A DNA stretch of 64,000 nucleotides from Micropterus salmoides (taxonomy: Eukaryota > Chordata > Actinopteri > Centrarchiformes > Centrarchidae), in assembly GCF_014851395.1 (NCBI RefSeq), contig NW_024044459.1:4810112-4874111 (forward strand), given 5' to 3'. Each line of letters begins with the position of its first letter. The first letter of the stretch is position 1. Shown piece after piece: positions 12,140-23,124 of the stretch. The notes below the pieces were generated by a model that saw only the letters and a program-made list of their open reading frames with translations, did no database searches and was not told the origin of the DNA. Made by a program: the position numbers and the translations under genes.

Positions 12140-12445
12140 CCCAGTACACTACACCCCCTCACAGAACCTGCGGTCCACCAACAAGGGCTTGCGCTCTGTC
12201 CCCCACACCAGGCTGCTGACTTTTGGGGACAGAGCCTTCACAGCCCCCACCCTCTGGAACTCCATCCCCAGAGACCCGAAATGCTCCCCCTCTGGGCACC
12301 TTCAAAAACAAAACCTCCTAAAACCCCACCTCTTCACAAAGACATTCAACCCGGAATGACATTTATTGTTCTGTCTCTGTAGTTATGTGTAAAGCGCCCT
12401 TGGGTCCCATGAAAGGCGCTATAAAAATTTTAATTATTATGCAAA
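12140..12445 (+). mobile_element. L2-like LINE 3' end
   Basis: One plus-strand frame reads TKGLRSVPHTRLLTFGDRAF near 12180-12240, then LWNSIP and LLKPHLFTKTF, ending in a stop near 12358. This is the C-terminal tail typical of L2-clade reverse transcriptase proteins. The 3' end has the GGCGCTATAAAAAT type tail near 12415. It is a 5'-truncated, dead copy. Confidence 0.7.
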
Positions 12446-12569
12446 AGTAGTAAGATCAAAACTTGTGCATTTGATTATCTTGGTTTTTAACATCTAACGC
12501 ATTTATGAAGTAATATTAATAGAAACTGGGCACAGAGAGAGACAAAATAATACATAACCACGTGGGAAA

Positions 12570-15030
12570 AACTAGCATAAAAAACCTTTAATGAGAAAAG
12601 AGTCAGTTACAGGAGCATGACATACACATATACTCTTCATTCACAGTTTTTCAATGGTTTTGATTAACAAATTTAAAGCAGAATTGCAAAGCATAGTTTT
12701 TATTTTTAAATATTGAACTAAAGGGATGTTTGCCCCAATGATGGCCCATGGTGAATTCAATGATTAAAACGACAAATACAGTAAAGAAAGAAAATCACCT
12801 ACACTGACAATTAGAGGAAAAGAGAAATAACAGTAAACCTTGAAGACGGACAACAATATTGGAATCTACCAACAAAACCTGCTCTTTGAAGTTTTGTAGA
12901 CAGTTTTAACTCTAGCAATGATGGCAGAGTGGTTCTAACCTTTAGTCAACTACTGACTGACATTGTTTTAAAACAGCTGTGACAGCCAACATGACATATG
13001 CAAGAATACAAAATGAACTAAATTAAAATCACTCCTACAAATAAGCCCAACATCATTCAAAGGAACACGGTGAAGTCTACATGGTGATCAGGACATGTCA
13101 CAAGCACACAATCTTTAGAAAAGTGAAGTCTGATTTCAGCCTGACCAAGCTGCTCTTATGTGAAGGATTAGAAAGTTGCTTTTCATCATGAGTCTGACAA
13201 TCTCACTGTTCACTGTACTGTACTTTTGTAAAGTGAAATCCCACCAATTTATGTGGAATTCCTGACTATAGGCCAATTTTAGCCAGGAAAAACGGTATTA
13301 TTCCCTCTCGTGCTTCAGAATGTTTTTCAGTATGTACATCTACTTGAAGACAAAGATACAAATGAAAAGCATTATTAAGGAGCAACTTAACACCTTGTTT
13401 TACATTGAACACAAACCCTTAGCAAATGAAAAAGAAATACTTGAAGCCCAAACCCTCACAGCTCTGAGATTGTTCCTCTCAACCTGTTGAAACTGATGCA
13501 TTTCAGCCATTTTCACACGCTTTTCGTGGCTACATATTACAACCCAGAGCAAGCCAGAGTTCATAGAACTGTAATTACATTTGTAACTCAGGGTTTGACC
13601 TCTAACCCAGCCAGCAATGGCTTGTGTTTCACTTGCACAACTCCAAGTTTCTTTCTTACCAGTCAAAATTCAAAGCAGTAACTTCACTCCCCCTTGCAGT
13701 TCAGCGTGTCCCATGGGACGTACACAGATTTATGTGGGTCAAGTTAGTAGAACTACTAGATTTTTTTTTTGCAAAAACAAAAATAACTTGCTTTTACAGA
13801 TGCTATAGAATGAGACTAGGATCTAATAAAAGATACACAGTACCTCAAGAAGCAGTTGTAGTGGTTACGTACTATTTAAATATCAACACATTGCTTCAGC
13901 AAACACTGGCGTACTGGCTAGAAAGGCAGAAAGGATCATCTCTGGTAGTTGTGACAAAGCTGGGGGGAGCATGTATGATGGCAGGATTTATATTCCAGGT
14001 AAAACAACTAAAAAGTAAACAGTATTCACATTCACATACTCAATGTACTCAAACTCACATTTGACTACACGCTCCTGTGTATGGCTATTCAATTCATAGT
14101 AAATGCTAATGCTGAAGTCAGAGAAAAAGGATCACAAATGAATTGGTTAATGAAACAGGTTTGATTCAGTGACACAGAAAACTGATGCTGAAAATGATAT
14201 TTGGGGCGTAACAGTGACAAACCTTTACATCCACTTATCATAACGGAGAAATGTTAGTAACTTTAGAAAGTAAATGAAGCCAAATAACTTCTGATGTTAC
14301 ATGCAGAAAGGACTGGAACATAAGAAAGAGCTTGTGTTTATTGGTCCTAGCTAGGCACTTCAAACAGCACACGTGACTTTAGTTCTAACTTTAACATACA
14401 ACATAGAGCGCGACGAATAAATCATTCATTTACAAAAAGCTACCATTAATCTCCTTAAGCTGACGTAAGGGCTTGTCTGGTTTATAAGGTGCTCTCAAAT
14501 GCATGGGAGCTCAATACCGTTTTACTTTTTTTCAGTGCAACAAAAAGAAGTCTACAGTGATCCACAGGTTGACTGGTCTTCACAGCAGCTACATGTCAGA
14601 TTAAAGCTGCACGCTGGCAGCACCAAGGGGCAGTGAGAAATCATGTAACATGATGTCAGTAAACTACACACAGCATCTGTGATTGATTCTGAAGTTTTTG
14701 TTAAGTCTCTTCCTGTTGATGTAGAAGTGGGGCAGATATGTTAAATCTACAGTGTCTCCAAAAAAAAATCTTCTATGGCAGCTTTATCTCATCTATCTTC
14801 TATAACACAAGATTAAAAAAAAAAAGAATATTTCACAGCTGGCTCTCTCACCAGTTCCTGATCTCTTCAGCTGTTCTTCTCAGGTGTTCTCTTGGCTCTG
14901 GGCATCAGACCCACGAGGTTGTTCGATTGTATGGTTCAGTAAAGCTAGTGCAGTGTTTGCATTGTTGTGTTGTATGTTGATCAAAAAAAACATACATTCT
15001 GAAAACCTATGTGGATCAACCACTCTCTGA
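12570..15030 (-). other. Probable 3'UTR of lman2l
   Basis: This 2.46-kb stretch follows the lman2l stop codon and is free of recognisable repeats, unlike its surroundings. On the minus strand an ATTAAA at 12592-12587 is followed within 40 bases by T/G-rich sequence, a plausible cleavage site. An AATAAA at 14342-14337 could serve a shorter form. A 146-codon open frame on the opposite strand (13624-14064) has no recognisable features. Confidence 0.5.
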
Positions 15031-18000
15031 TCAATAGAAACGCTTGCGTCGGTTTTCCTTCCAGCGCCCATAAACCACCATCCCCACCACTGCCAGCACA
15101 CCCAGGCCCAGGATGGAGAAGAGGAGGGTGAAGAAGAACTGGACTCCGCTCATCCCTTCCTCCTGGACTTCCACTGCGAAGCAAAAGAATGACGATTCAT
15201 TATAAAAAAGATCAGGATCCCAAGCAGTGTTCAGGTTAACTTTATACAACCACTTCATGAAAAAGAATTTATTTTAGACCAAGGCTGTCAGCTTCTTCCA
15301 CAAAATAAAATGGGGTTATGCCATTTTGAGTATCATTGCTTAGAGAGATGAACTGCCTAGCCCGAGAGTACCAGACACTGAACAAAGGGCACATGAGACA
15401 GCAATTCCCCTAGAAACACTGGTTATTAATATATAGTATTAACAGTTTGTTCGTTTTGTGGACAAAGCTGCTTTGCAATGGAGAGGCATCTACAATCAGT
15501 CTCTTTGGAAGTTTCTCTGGAAGATTTGGGCATTTCCAAAGGAGAAGCCTAATGAAAAAAGCTGCACCCCATTTACACCTGCCATAATGAGGTGCATTAT
15601 GGCAGGTGTAGGATCCAGGGTTTTTGGAACTTGACTCATTCTAGATATTAAAAGGGTACCTTGGCTTCTGCTACTTTCATTTTGAATTGCACAGAAAACA
15701 TGAAGTACTCATACAAACAGAGACACCACCACAATCTTTTTTCTACCCTGAAAAAGGAAGTTGAGAGAATTCCTCAAGTGAACCACAATCTCCGGCTCGT
15801 CATGTGACTGTAAATGATGAGTGATGGTAATGTTATTAGGGGTGCAACAAGAACAGTCGACAAAAAACGATTATTAAATTAGTTGCCAACAAATTTAACA
15901 ATCAATTCGTTCATTGGGCGATAGACATGGTCAGCTTAACGGAGTAAAGTGATGTGAACAGTAAAGTTAATAAAACAACACAACATCAGCGATAGTATTA
16001 ACACCTTCACAACCTAAAAACCTCCAGTGTGTGGAAGCACTTGACTCTTCACTTTGCCAAAAAGGTTGTGAACTGCAGAATTTGCAAAGTTGACCTCTCC
16101 TGGTCTGGGAGCACCTCAGTTATGCCGGAGCATCTAGAGAGGAGGCACATAATGTTGTGGCTCTCTGGATGACGAAGACTCGTCTCGGTAAGATAGTTAG
16201 CAAGCTAGCTTAACGTTAAAGCCGTGTTACTTCATGTATTGAGCTATAACGTTTTCTATATATTTTCCCTCGGTCAATCAATCGTTAATGACGGTTAGCG
16301 TAGCAAATAATTATTATAGCACAACGGTCCTGTTCACTTTACAGATGTGACCTGACTTTACAATCATAAACAATGCATCGTTCATGGCGACGTTTACAGC
16401 TGGACAATGTGTTGCTGCCGAGTGCACAGGATAAGACAACACCAGACAATTTCTTACTTTGTTAAAAAATAAGAAAACAGTTCTGTCTCTGCATAAGGTG
16501 GCAGCTAATCCACACCAGACCTCCATAAAAAAACAAGGAGGTTTGTGAGTTGTTGGCTATGGGGGTATTATATACACTTTTGAAACTCTGTCTACTGCAA
16601 AATCGTTATTATTGGTCCCCTCTTGTAAATTTGGCAGATGTGACACATGAAGTTGTTCCTTGTTAGTTTGTCCCCGTATGTTGCAGTACCAATGCGTAAA
16701 CTACTCCGTCCGTAGACAGCAGATCAGCTGTTCAGATGAGTGTTCGCACAGCGCTATGCGCACACACTTTTATTGCTTACTGAATAGAGCTGTTTGGTCC
16801 ATGAAAGGCCTTGATTTCAGTGGAACTTTCTGTTGCAGCATCAGAAACGTTCATTAAAAGATGTATTTTTGAAAGCAGCATTCATTTGATTGTCTTGTCT
16901 GTTACTTAGCATCTAAACCAAACTCAAGTTTAATTTAAAAGCTGATAACTTAATGAGAGACATTGTGTAATTTTGCGATTCATAATCCGAATTCGTCGAT
17001 TACTTGTTTTAATAATGGACAGATTGATCAACTATCAAAATAGTCGTCAGTTGCAGCCCTAATATTTAGTAGCTATAGTATTAAATCTAGGCGTCTATGT
17101 ATTGTATAATCATGCAACCTTCTAAGAAAGAACTTCACAGTCCACAGAGCGGACAGGGCCATGCTGTATCTACCTTGGAACTGTTCCATGTTGTCAACCC
17201 TGGGGATGGTGACCTCCTCCTCTTCCTCATCCTCAGGAGTCCTCTCTACTGTCAGCTGGTACAACTTCATGGAGATGATGTCATGGTTATCTAGAGCCAC
17301 ATGCACAAGTCAGTAATTAACACATGAAGAGGGACTTCAAACAAACCTCTTGGGCCCATTTGCTGTTTCTTCTGTCATCTTAGCATCATTTAAGATGTAA
17401 TTAACATTTCATTCCACTTAATCTAATTAAACAAAGGTTCCCAGTGGTCAGATTCCTCATACCTGACAGGTCTCCAGTGGCGGATGAGGCACCAAAAAAG
17501 TAGCCTGTGGGTAGCCGCAGTCCTGTGATGTCCGCACAGTCTTTCCATTCCTGCTTACCATCTACGTCCACCATGAGCTGGAGAGCGGAGGAAGGTCAGC
17601 ATGAGTCACTGACAGAGGATAAACTAATGCTAGGAGTTATCTTTATCAACCGTTTTCTCATTTTATTTCATAGGTATAAACTACACTGATGAGTTCTGGT
17701 TGAAATATGTTTGTTTTATGAACAGGAAGACTATTTATCTGGGAGTGCCGGGATTCTGTTTTCATGGGAATCCTTTAACCTGAAATTATTTTTTCAACAT
17801 TTAATATGATTGTCATCCTGGCTTTTAAATCCTGCCTTGGGGGTTTTTCCATGATGAAAAAATGTAACTTATAATTGTTATTTTCACGCTTTATGACATG
17901 ACTATGTAACATTTAAACACAATTTAAATGTTGATCTAAAAACCAACATGTAAATATAATGTATTAATCCCACCATGGTTACAGGATTTCTTACCGTGAG

Positions 18001-21000
18001 TCTGTTTTTGGAGTATCTGACGAGCAGAAATGTATCGTAAATTGCGTTGCGCACCATAGCTGTACATCCTCCGAGCTCAGTGGGCCGTCCATCATAGTCA
18101 TGGTCATATGACAGAGTCCCATTCCCCAGCATCACTGATATATACGGGAAAGTCCTCTGTGAGGAAGACGGCAGTGTTAAACACACACTGTACAACACAG
18201 ACACACTCAAAGTACACCTTTACTCTGCTATTTCAGCTGCAGTACCACAATTTGACACCAGACACGCATCAACACAGGTGTATGTAATGACATAATGTGG
18301 GATGGTGAACTGGTGAATGCAATGGATGAACATCCTCAGCTCATCAATAAACAGCTGTTTCTGATGCTACCTGAATTCCAGATAGTGTCCTCTGGCCATT
18401 CGAGTGGGTTGCAGAAAGAGAAATATGACACACTCCTGGGATCAGTTCATTACTGAAAATAAGAAGCCAGGCAAGACGAGCAGGCTGTACCATGCAAGGC
18501 TTTTACATTGTGTGCCATTAGGCATGCCGGGGTTGTCTTCAATCATTTCTGGGGCAAAGATCACTTTTGACATGTTCATGTGGTCTCCATTTAGTTTCTA
18601 CTGTATCTGTCACTCACATCATGGTTCTTGTCAGCGTTGGGGTAGGTGTCCACAAATATTCCCAATCCAATGAACTGGTTCATGTTGCCAAACACAGGAC
18701 CTGCAAAGAAAGAGGGAGGTCTGTCAGGCAATTCTCAGAATGCGATCCATTCAATTAATAACAATTGAAAAGGCTACACCAGCCGCATGTTTACAATTTC
18801 ACCCCCATTCACGTTAGCAGAGGGCTAAACCAGAAGTTAGCCTGCTCGGCCAGCAAAACTCAACATAGTGGACGCTGTAGCGCTACCGCCGACTAGCGTT
18901 TGGGGGTGTAATTGCAGAATGACGAAGATGCCGACACACAAGTATAAATATATGCCGTGCTACGCCGTAGGCTACGCACGTAGACCCTACGCAGAACTAC
19001 AAATCAAGCTTAACTGGAATCAGGTGTCCAATGAGGTTTGGATCCGATCTGGAAAAATCACATTTCATGTGTTTTTTGTTTGCTGTCCAGATTTTCTACA
19101 ATCAATCTGGATTTGCCAAAAACATTATTTGGGCTGACGGCCTGAATGAGGCCTTGGTGCCACATGCAGATCTTGCCAGTCACTTTGCACAGAATGTACT
19201 GAGATGAAATCACTGATGTGTCAATCATATCATCTGACTATGACACAGCAAAGATTACAAAGAAGCACATTAAAATATTTGCTTATTCCTTTAAAAATCG
19301 TTCTCCTTTGTTTTGTTGAGCAGAAAGATGAGCCAACTCTTAAGACTAGGCTTTGTAAATATGCTCCTGGAATACTGGGTTCATATTACATGAAATCATT
19401 TGTAGCACCTAGTTCATTTTCGTTGTATGAGACATGACACCTCAACAGTGATCCAATCTCTACCTACCGTTCTGCATGCGATCTTTGGTTAACCAGACAG
19501 CCAGTCCATCCCCATTCAAATTCTTCTTTCCCAGGCCATGGATTTTAAAGTGCACCTTGAGCTCCCAGTCCTGCAAGAAGAAAGGCTAGAAAGCCAGAGA
19601 AAGAAACACAGGCAGGTTATTCCTGTGCTATGATATGTGTACTAAGCATTTGTCAACGGAACTGAGTAACACACTATGCTTTTGAAACAGGCTGAGTTAG
19701 TCTAAAGTTTAAGTGTCAGTACTTTAGACTGTCAGTCTATACTATATTCATAAAAGGTGTATACATATAATATAAAATTTTTATGTCAATGTCATGTTAA
19801 GTGGTTCTGTGTACTTCTCTCAAACAGGCAGGTTAAGGTGTGTAGGATGTGTGCAGAGTGAGTGGGATGTGCAATTTTTTACAGCAGACTTACAATTCGA
19901 CTCCAAACAGCTCCCTGTCTGCTCTGCAGGTCTGGGGTCAGCCTCACATAGTCAGGCGTAACCATGGCCGTGCCCATCAGATCCCACTGTGAAGAACTAG
20001 AGAAACCTAACCCTGCACAGCAGAAATATATCTGTTAGCTACAGTATTCAGGCCAGTTTCTACAGTAACTTTAAATTGTAGGGATTCCTCCAACTATTCT
20101 CGGTCTATAAACAATACAATACACCAGGCTGCACACTGTCCAAACTGCCCTTTAAAATCTCTGAATTGTATTTCATTTTACTTACTGGTCAAATACACAC
20201 GAACCAAATTGTAACTTTGTTTCAACATTATGTTAAGGTAAAAAAAAAAAATAGTGATCTGCGACAAAAGCAAAATATTTTTGTTAAATTGTCTCTTGCC
20301 AACTTGAGGGTGGTTGTTGTTTTAAGGATCATGTCGGCTAACATTTCTGTAACGTTACTTAGCACTTACTGGTGTATCGTGTGTAAAACGAGCATGAAAC
20401 AAACACTGTAACACTCTAGTGTAAGCAGAGAGGAGTTCGTTAACTTGGTTGGTTAAATTTACGTTAAGCTAACGTTAGACTTTATTATCATTACTAACAA
20501 GCTAACTAACGTTAGCTGTTATTCCTGAGCCAACAATAGCTATCAAGATGTCTCACGTAACAGTTAACCACAAGTGCCTGAGGGGCACAGAGTTCCTCTG
20601 AGTTAATAATTAACGTTATACTGCTGACACAGCACTAGCTATCCATGAGTTGCGCGGAATTAAACGCAATGCTCATTTACGTTTCAAAGAATTGTTTTTG
20701 TTAGTTACAGTTAACTTAATTTAGCTTAATTACACTCGTTAGCTAACGTGTGCGTTAAGGTAACCGCTAGGGTTATTTGACAGTCACCAACTTACCACGG
20801 TATGGCTTTGCCAGAGAATACTCCCGCTTCAAAAAGTCCTCCATAAAGTCCTGGCTGTCTGCCAGCGACTGGCTCATCAATATACAAACGGTAACAAACA
20901 AACATGTTAATTCACGGGTGTTTTTAAAATGAAACATTGGATATAAAAACCAGAAACTTCGCAATCGATCCAGATTTGATTTGGTTACAGTGGCAACCAT
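15031..21000 (-). CDS. lman2l: lman2l: VIP36-like (VIPL) L-type lectin, type I ER membrane protein
   Basis: Eight minus-strand coding exons join cleanly: 20796-21000, 19894-20012, 19468-19585, 18618-18700, 17995-18156, 17463-17577, 17174-17290 and 15031-15173. They total 353 residues; mammalian LMAN2L is about 348. A hydrophobic signal region is at 31-46. The L-type lectin domain spans about 53-300, with the ligand/Ca-binding FVDTYPN segment at 163-169 (D165, N169), a GNGT N-glycosylation site at N187 and cysteines C206 and C243. A membrane helix is at 319-341. The tail GRWKENRRKRFY carries the RRKR retention motif and terminal FY, which point to VIPL rather than VIP36. VIPL binds high-mannose glycans and works in ER glycoprotein sorting. 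Met22 is an alternative in-frame start that would give a more ordinary signal peptide. Whether this is a or b of a fish duplicate pair cannot be told here. Confidence 0.95.
15574..15610. repeat. Perfect inverted repeat (16-bp arms, 5-nt loop)
   Basis: The left arm TACACCTGCCATAATG (15574-15589) and right arm CATTATGGCAGGTGTA (15595-15610) are exact reverse complements around AGGTG. It lies in the last intron of lman2l, outside the hAT-like element. Confidence 0.9.
15837..17061 (+). mobile_element. hAT-like DNA transposon remnant encoding a BED zinc finger
   Basis: The ends TAGGGGTGCAAC (15837-15848) and GTTGCAGCCCTA (17050-17061) are inverted repeats with one mismatch. They are of the GGGCTGCAAC type common in fish hAT elements. 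Inside, 16026-16152 encodes a BED-type finger: SVWKHLTLHF, then CRIC and finally EHLERRH, giving the C-x2-C...H-x4-H pattern. A frame break follows, and no transposase catalytic domain is visible in the remaining 0.9 kb. The 8-bp flanks (AATGTTAT and ATATTTAG) do not match, so no clear target duplication survives. It sits in the last intron of lman2l, in the opposite orientation. Confidence 0.7.
18790..19145. repeat. Unclassified fish repeat in lman2l intron
   Basis: The stretch contains GTGCTACGCCGTAGGCTACG and related CTACG/CGTAG inverted words plus AGAACTACAAATCAAGC, which I recall from dispersed fish DNA elements. It has no coding content. It lies between exons 4 and 3 of lman2l, and its borders are approximate. 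Confidence 0.35.
20350..20770. repeat. Cluster of AACGTTAGC motifs next to lman2l exon 1
   Basis: Several TAACGTTA or GCTAACGTTAGC words occur here (near 20350, 20462, 20472, 20509, 20611 and 20740) within intron 1 next to the first exon. The same motif clusters at 7781-7803 next to the first exon of the coiled-coil gene. Confidence 0.55.
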
Positions 21001-21075
21001 CTTTACACTCCCACTTCAAACTAGTCACGTGGTTTCACGCAAGTCAGCGGAAAAACCCTACCACTAACTTCCGGT
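21001..21075 (-). promoter_or_regulatory. Presumed lman2l promoter/5' leader with E-box and ETS-type sites
   Basis: Directly upstream of the ATG are TCACGTGG at 21025-21032 (a CACGTG E-box, one base from the unfolded-protein-response element TGACGTGG) and ACTTCCGG at 21067-21074 (an ETS-type core). ETS sites are common at broadly expressed promoters. The UPR reading is speculative, and the transcription start is not known. Confidence 0.35.
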
Positions 21076-22399
21076 TATAAAACCAGCTTAAAAGCGTTCA
21101 AATCAAACTGAGAATTAACTTTATTTTTATTAATTACATTGTTATTTTTATGAGTGGTGGCAAAATAATTCATAAATTTCACTTGGTACAAAATAGTAGG
21201 ACTACTTAATGAAATATTTAGAACATAGGGATATTAGCCTAAGAATCAGGGTAAAAGTAGTGATTTGGGGCATTCAGGATGTTATATTATAAAAAATATT
21301 ATTGGTTTATTATTACTAATACCCAAAATTTAAATCAGCAATTTAATGTTGTGGGTTGAGCTAAATTTAACCACTTTAGTTTTGATGTAATAGCGGCCGA
21401 TACAGCTGTTGGCTTAAAGTAGTGCATCTTATTTTATGAGTTCTGATATGTTTTATAAATGCCAAACAAATAGTATAGTAAAACATTAAAAGTACCTGTG
21501 GCATGTTGTATTAAAATACTGGCTGTTTTTTGTCCTTTCTTAAAATAGGTTTTAGTCTAGTTAAAGGTTTAATGAATTCCATAACACTCTCTCTTTGGCA
21601 GTTTAAACAAAATTCTATTGGCTGAAACTATGTCAAATATGTAGTACTGAAGCTTTATAACCAATATTTAAAATGTTTGGGCTAGACTTCTGAAATCACT
21701 TATAATGTAAATGTAAATAAAGAGAGAGAAAGCTTAGCCTAATCTAAAAGCTACTGAAAAGCATATTCACATGGTACAACAGGGCCAAAGCTGCAAATGA
21801 CCAGTCAAAGAGATAAGAACACTAGGCTTGAGAACAGTGCAACAGTGCAGCGTCTTTAGCGCATCAAGTATTTTCACAACTGTGCAACAACAACACAAAT
21901 GTGCAAATCCATTGTGAAAGTCCTGTTGACATAAAATTCCTGTTTTAGGCCTGTTCTTGTTATCTCAGAATTGGAATGTAAATGCTTTGAAATAATTGAA
22001 ATAGCTCATATTAAACACATATTTAATATTACCACACGGACTTCCTGAATATTGCAGGGATGGTGATGACCCACATCTTCTGCCAAGTGTGAGCATAAGA
22101 GGAGGTGGTGATTTACCCTGACCTCTGTCAAGGAGTCTTGAGGTATTTGGTAGAAAACAGCTCCATCGTCTGGCAGCAGGGCCTCATGTCCAAACCATAT
22201 TGTACATAAAGAGATTAGATTAGAGATTTAAAACAGTTGATTGATTGATTGATGTATTTATTTCAAGAAGAAGAAGAACAACAAACAGTGGTAAAAACAG
22301 AACAAAATATAAAATCCATATTTTCCAGTAGTTAAACACTTCTATTTACATGTAAGAAAGGGAGAAGAAAGAAGGTATGTGTGTCAGGAGTGCATACTA
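21076..22399. other. Intergenic, nothing recognised
   Basis: AT-rich sequence upstream of lman2l without a supported gene. The only noticeable items are short simple repeats near 22237-22280 (GATT and GAAGAA units). Confidence 0.5.
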
Positions 22400-23124
22400 T
22401 CAGTACAGGCTGCTCACAAGGCAGCATTCTTTCCCCTGTGCTTTTTTCTCTATTCACAAATGAATTTTCCATAAATAATAGTACCATTAAACAACAGAGC
22501 CAGTTGTACTTAATGGTCAAGTAGTTGAAACTGTGGGAACTTTTAAGTATTTAGGCACGGTTGTTGACAACCATTTGAGTTTTATAGATAATACAGATAA
22601 TATTTTTAAGAAATGTTCACAACGACTTAATCTCCTCAGAAGACTGAACTGCCTGGGCGTTAGTGCTCAGATTATTGAACTAGTATATATCACACACATT
22701 GAAAGTGTTTTAACCTTTCATCTCTCTGCTTGGTTTGGTCATTTAAATTGCAAGCTTAAGAACAAGCTTAACAGGATAGTGTTAATGGCTAGTAAAATAG
22801 TAGGAAATCCTCAAAAACATCTGACCCAAATATATACTGACAGAATGAGAAAGAAGGCTCGACAAATCACTACAGACAGCACTCACCCTCTTTCTAGCCA
22901 GTTTGAGCTTCTGAAGTCTGAGAGGCGCTTCAGGGTGCCTCTTGCAAAAAGTACTTTTTGGAAATCTTTTCTGCCAAATGCTATTGGAATCCTGAATCAA
23001 ACCAAGTAACTATAGCAAATGAATTATCCTGATGTATTTAAAGTACATTTATTTATATGATTGATGAAAAATTTCCATCTCGGTGGATAATAAAGATTCA
23101 TTCATTCATTCATTCATTCATTCA
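22400..23124 (+). mobile_element. LINE reverse-transcriptase remnant (L2/CR1-group) with (ATTC)n tail
   Basis: From about 22402 the plus strand reads CSQGSILSPVLFSLFTNE, the conserved block before the reverse transcriptase YADD box. The frame is then broken, and the catalytic box is deleted. An open 158-codon stretch at 22533-23009 covers the thumb and C-terminal region (FKYLGTVVDNHLSF ... ERRFRVPLAKSTFWKSF). The element ends after GATAATAAAGATTCA in about seven TTCA units (23096-23124), a LINE-type 3' tail. The superfamily is certain; the clade is inferred. Confidence 0.8.

Larger units (their letters stand above)
7940..12569. other. Intergenic spacer between coiled-coil gene and lman2l
   Basis: The two genes are read in the same (minus) direction. 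The spacer holds the Tc1 remnant, AT and CA simple repeats, a fold-back element and an L2 fragment, all listed separately. No additional coding frame with splice support was found. Bases 8110-9330 show nothing recognisable except a short fragment of the fish GGTCTTGACTTGGTCTCAG repeat near 8725. Confidence 0.6.

Noticed and set aside
13624..14064. 146-codon plus-strand open frame
   Set aside because: No recognisable domain and no splice or promoter context; it lies antisense to the probable lman2l 3'UTR.
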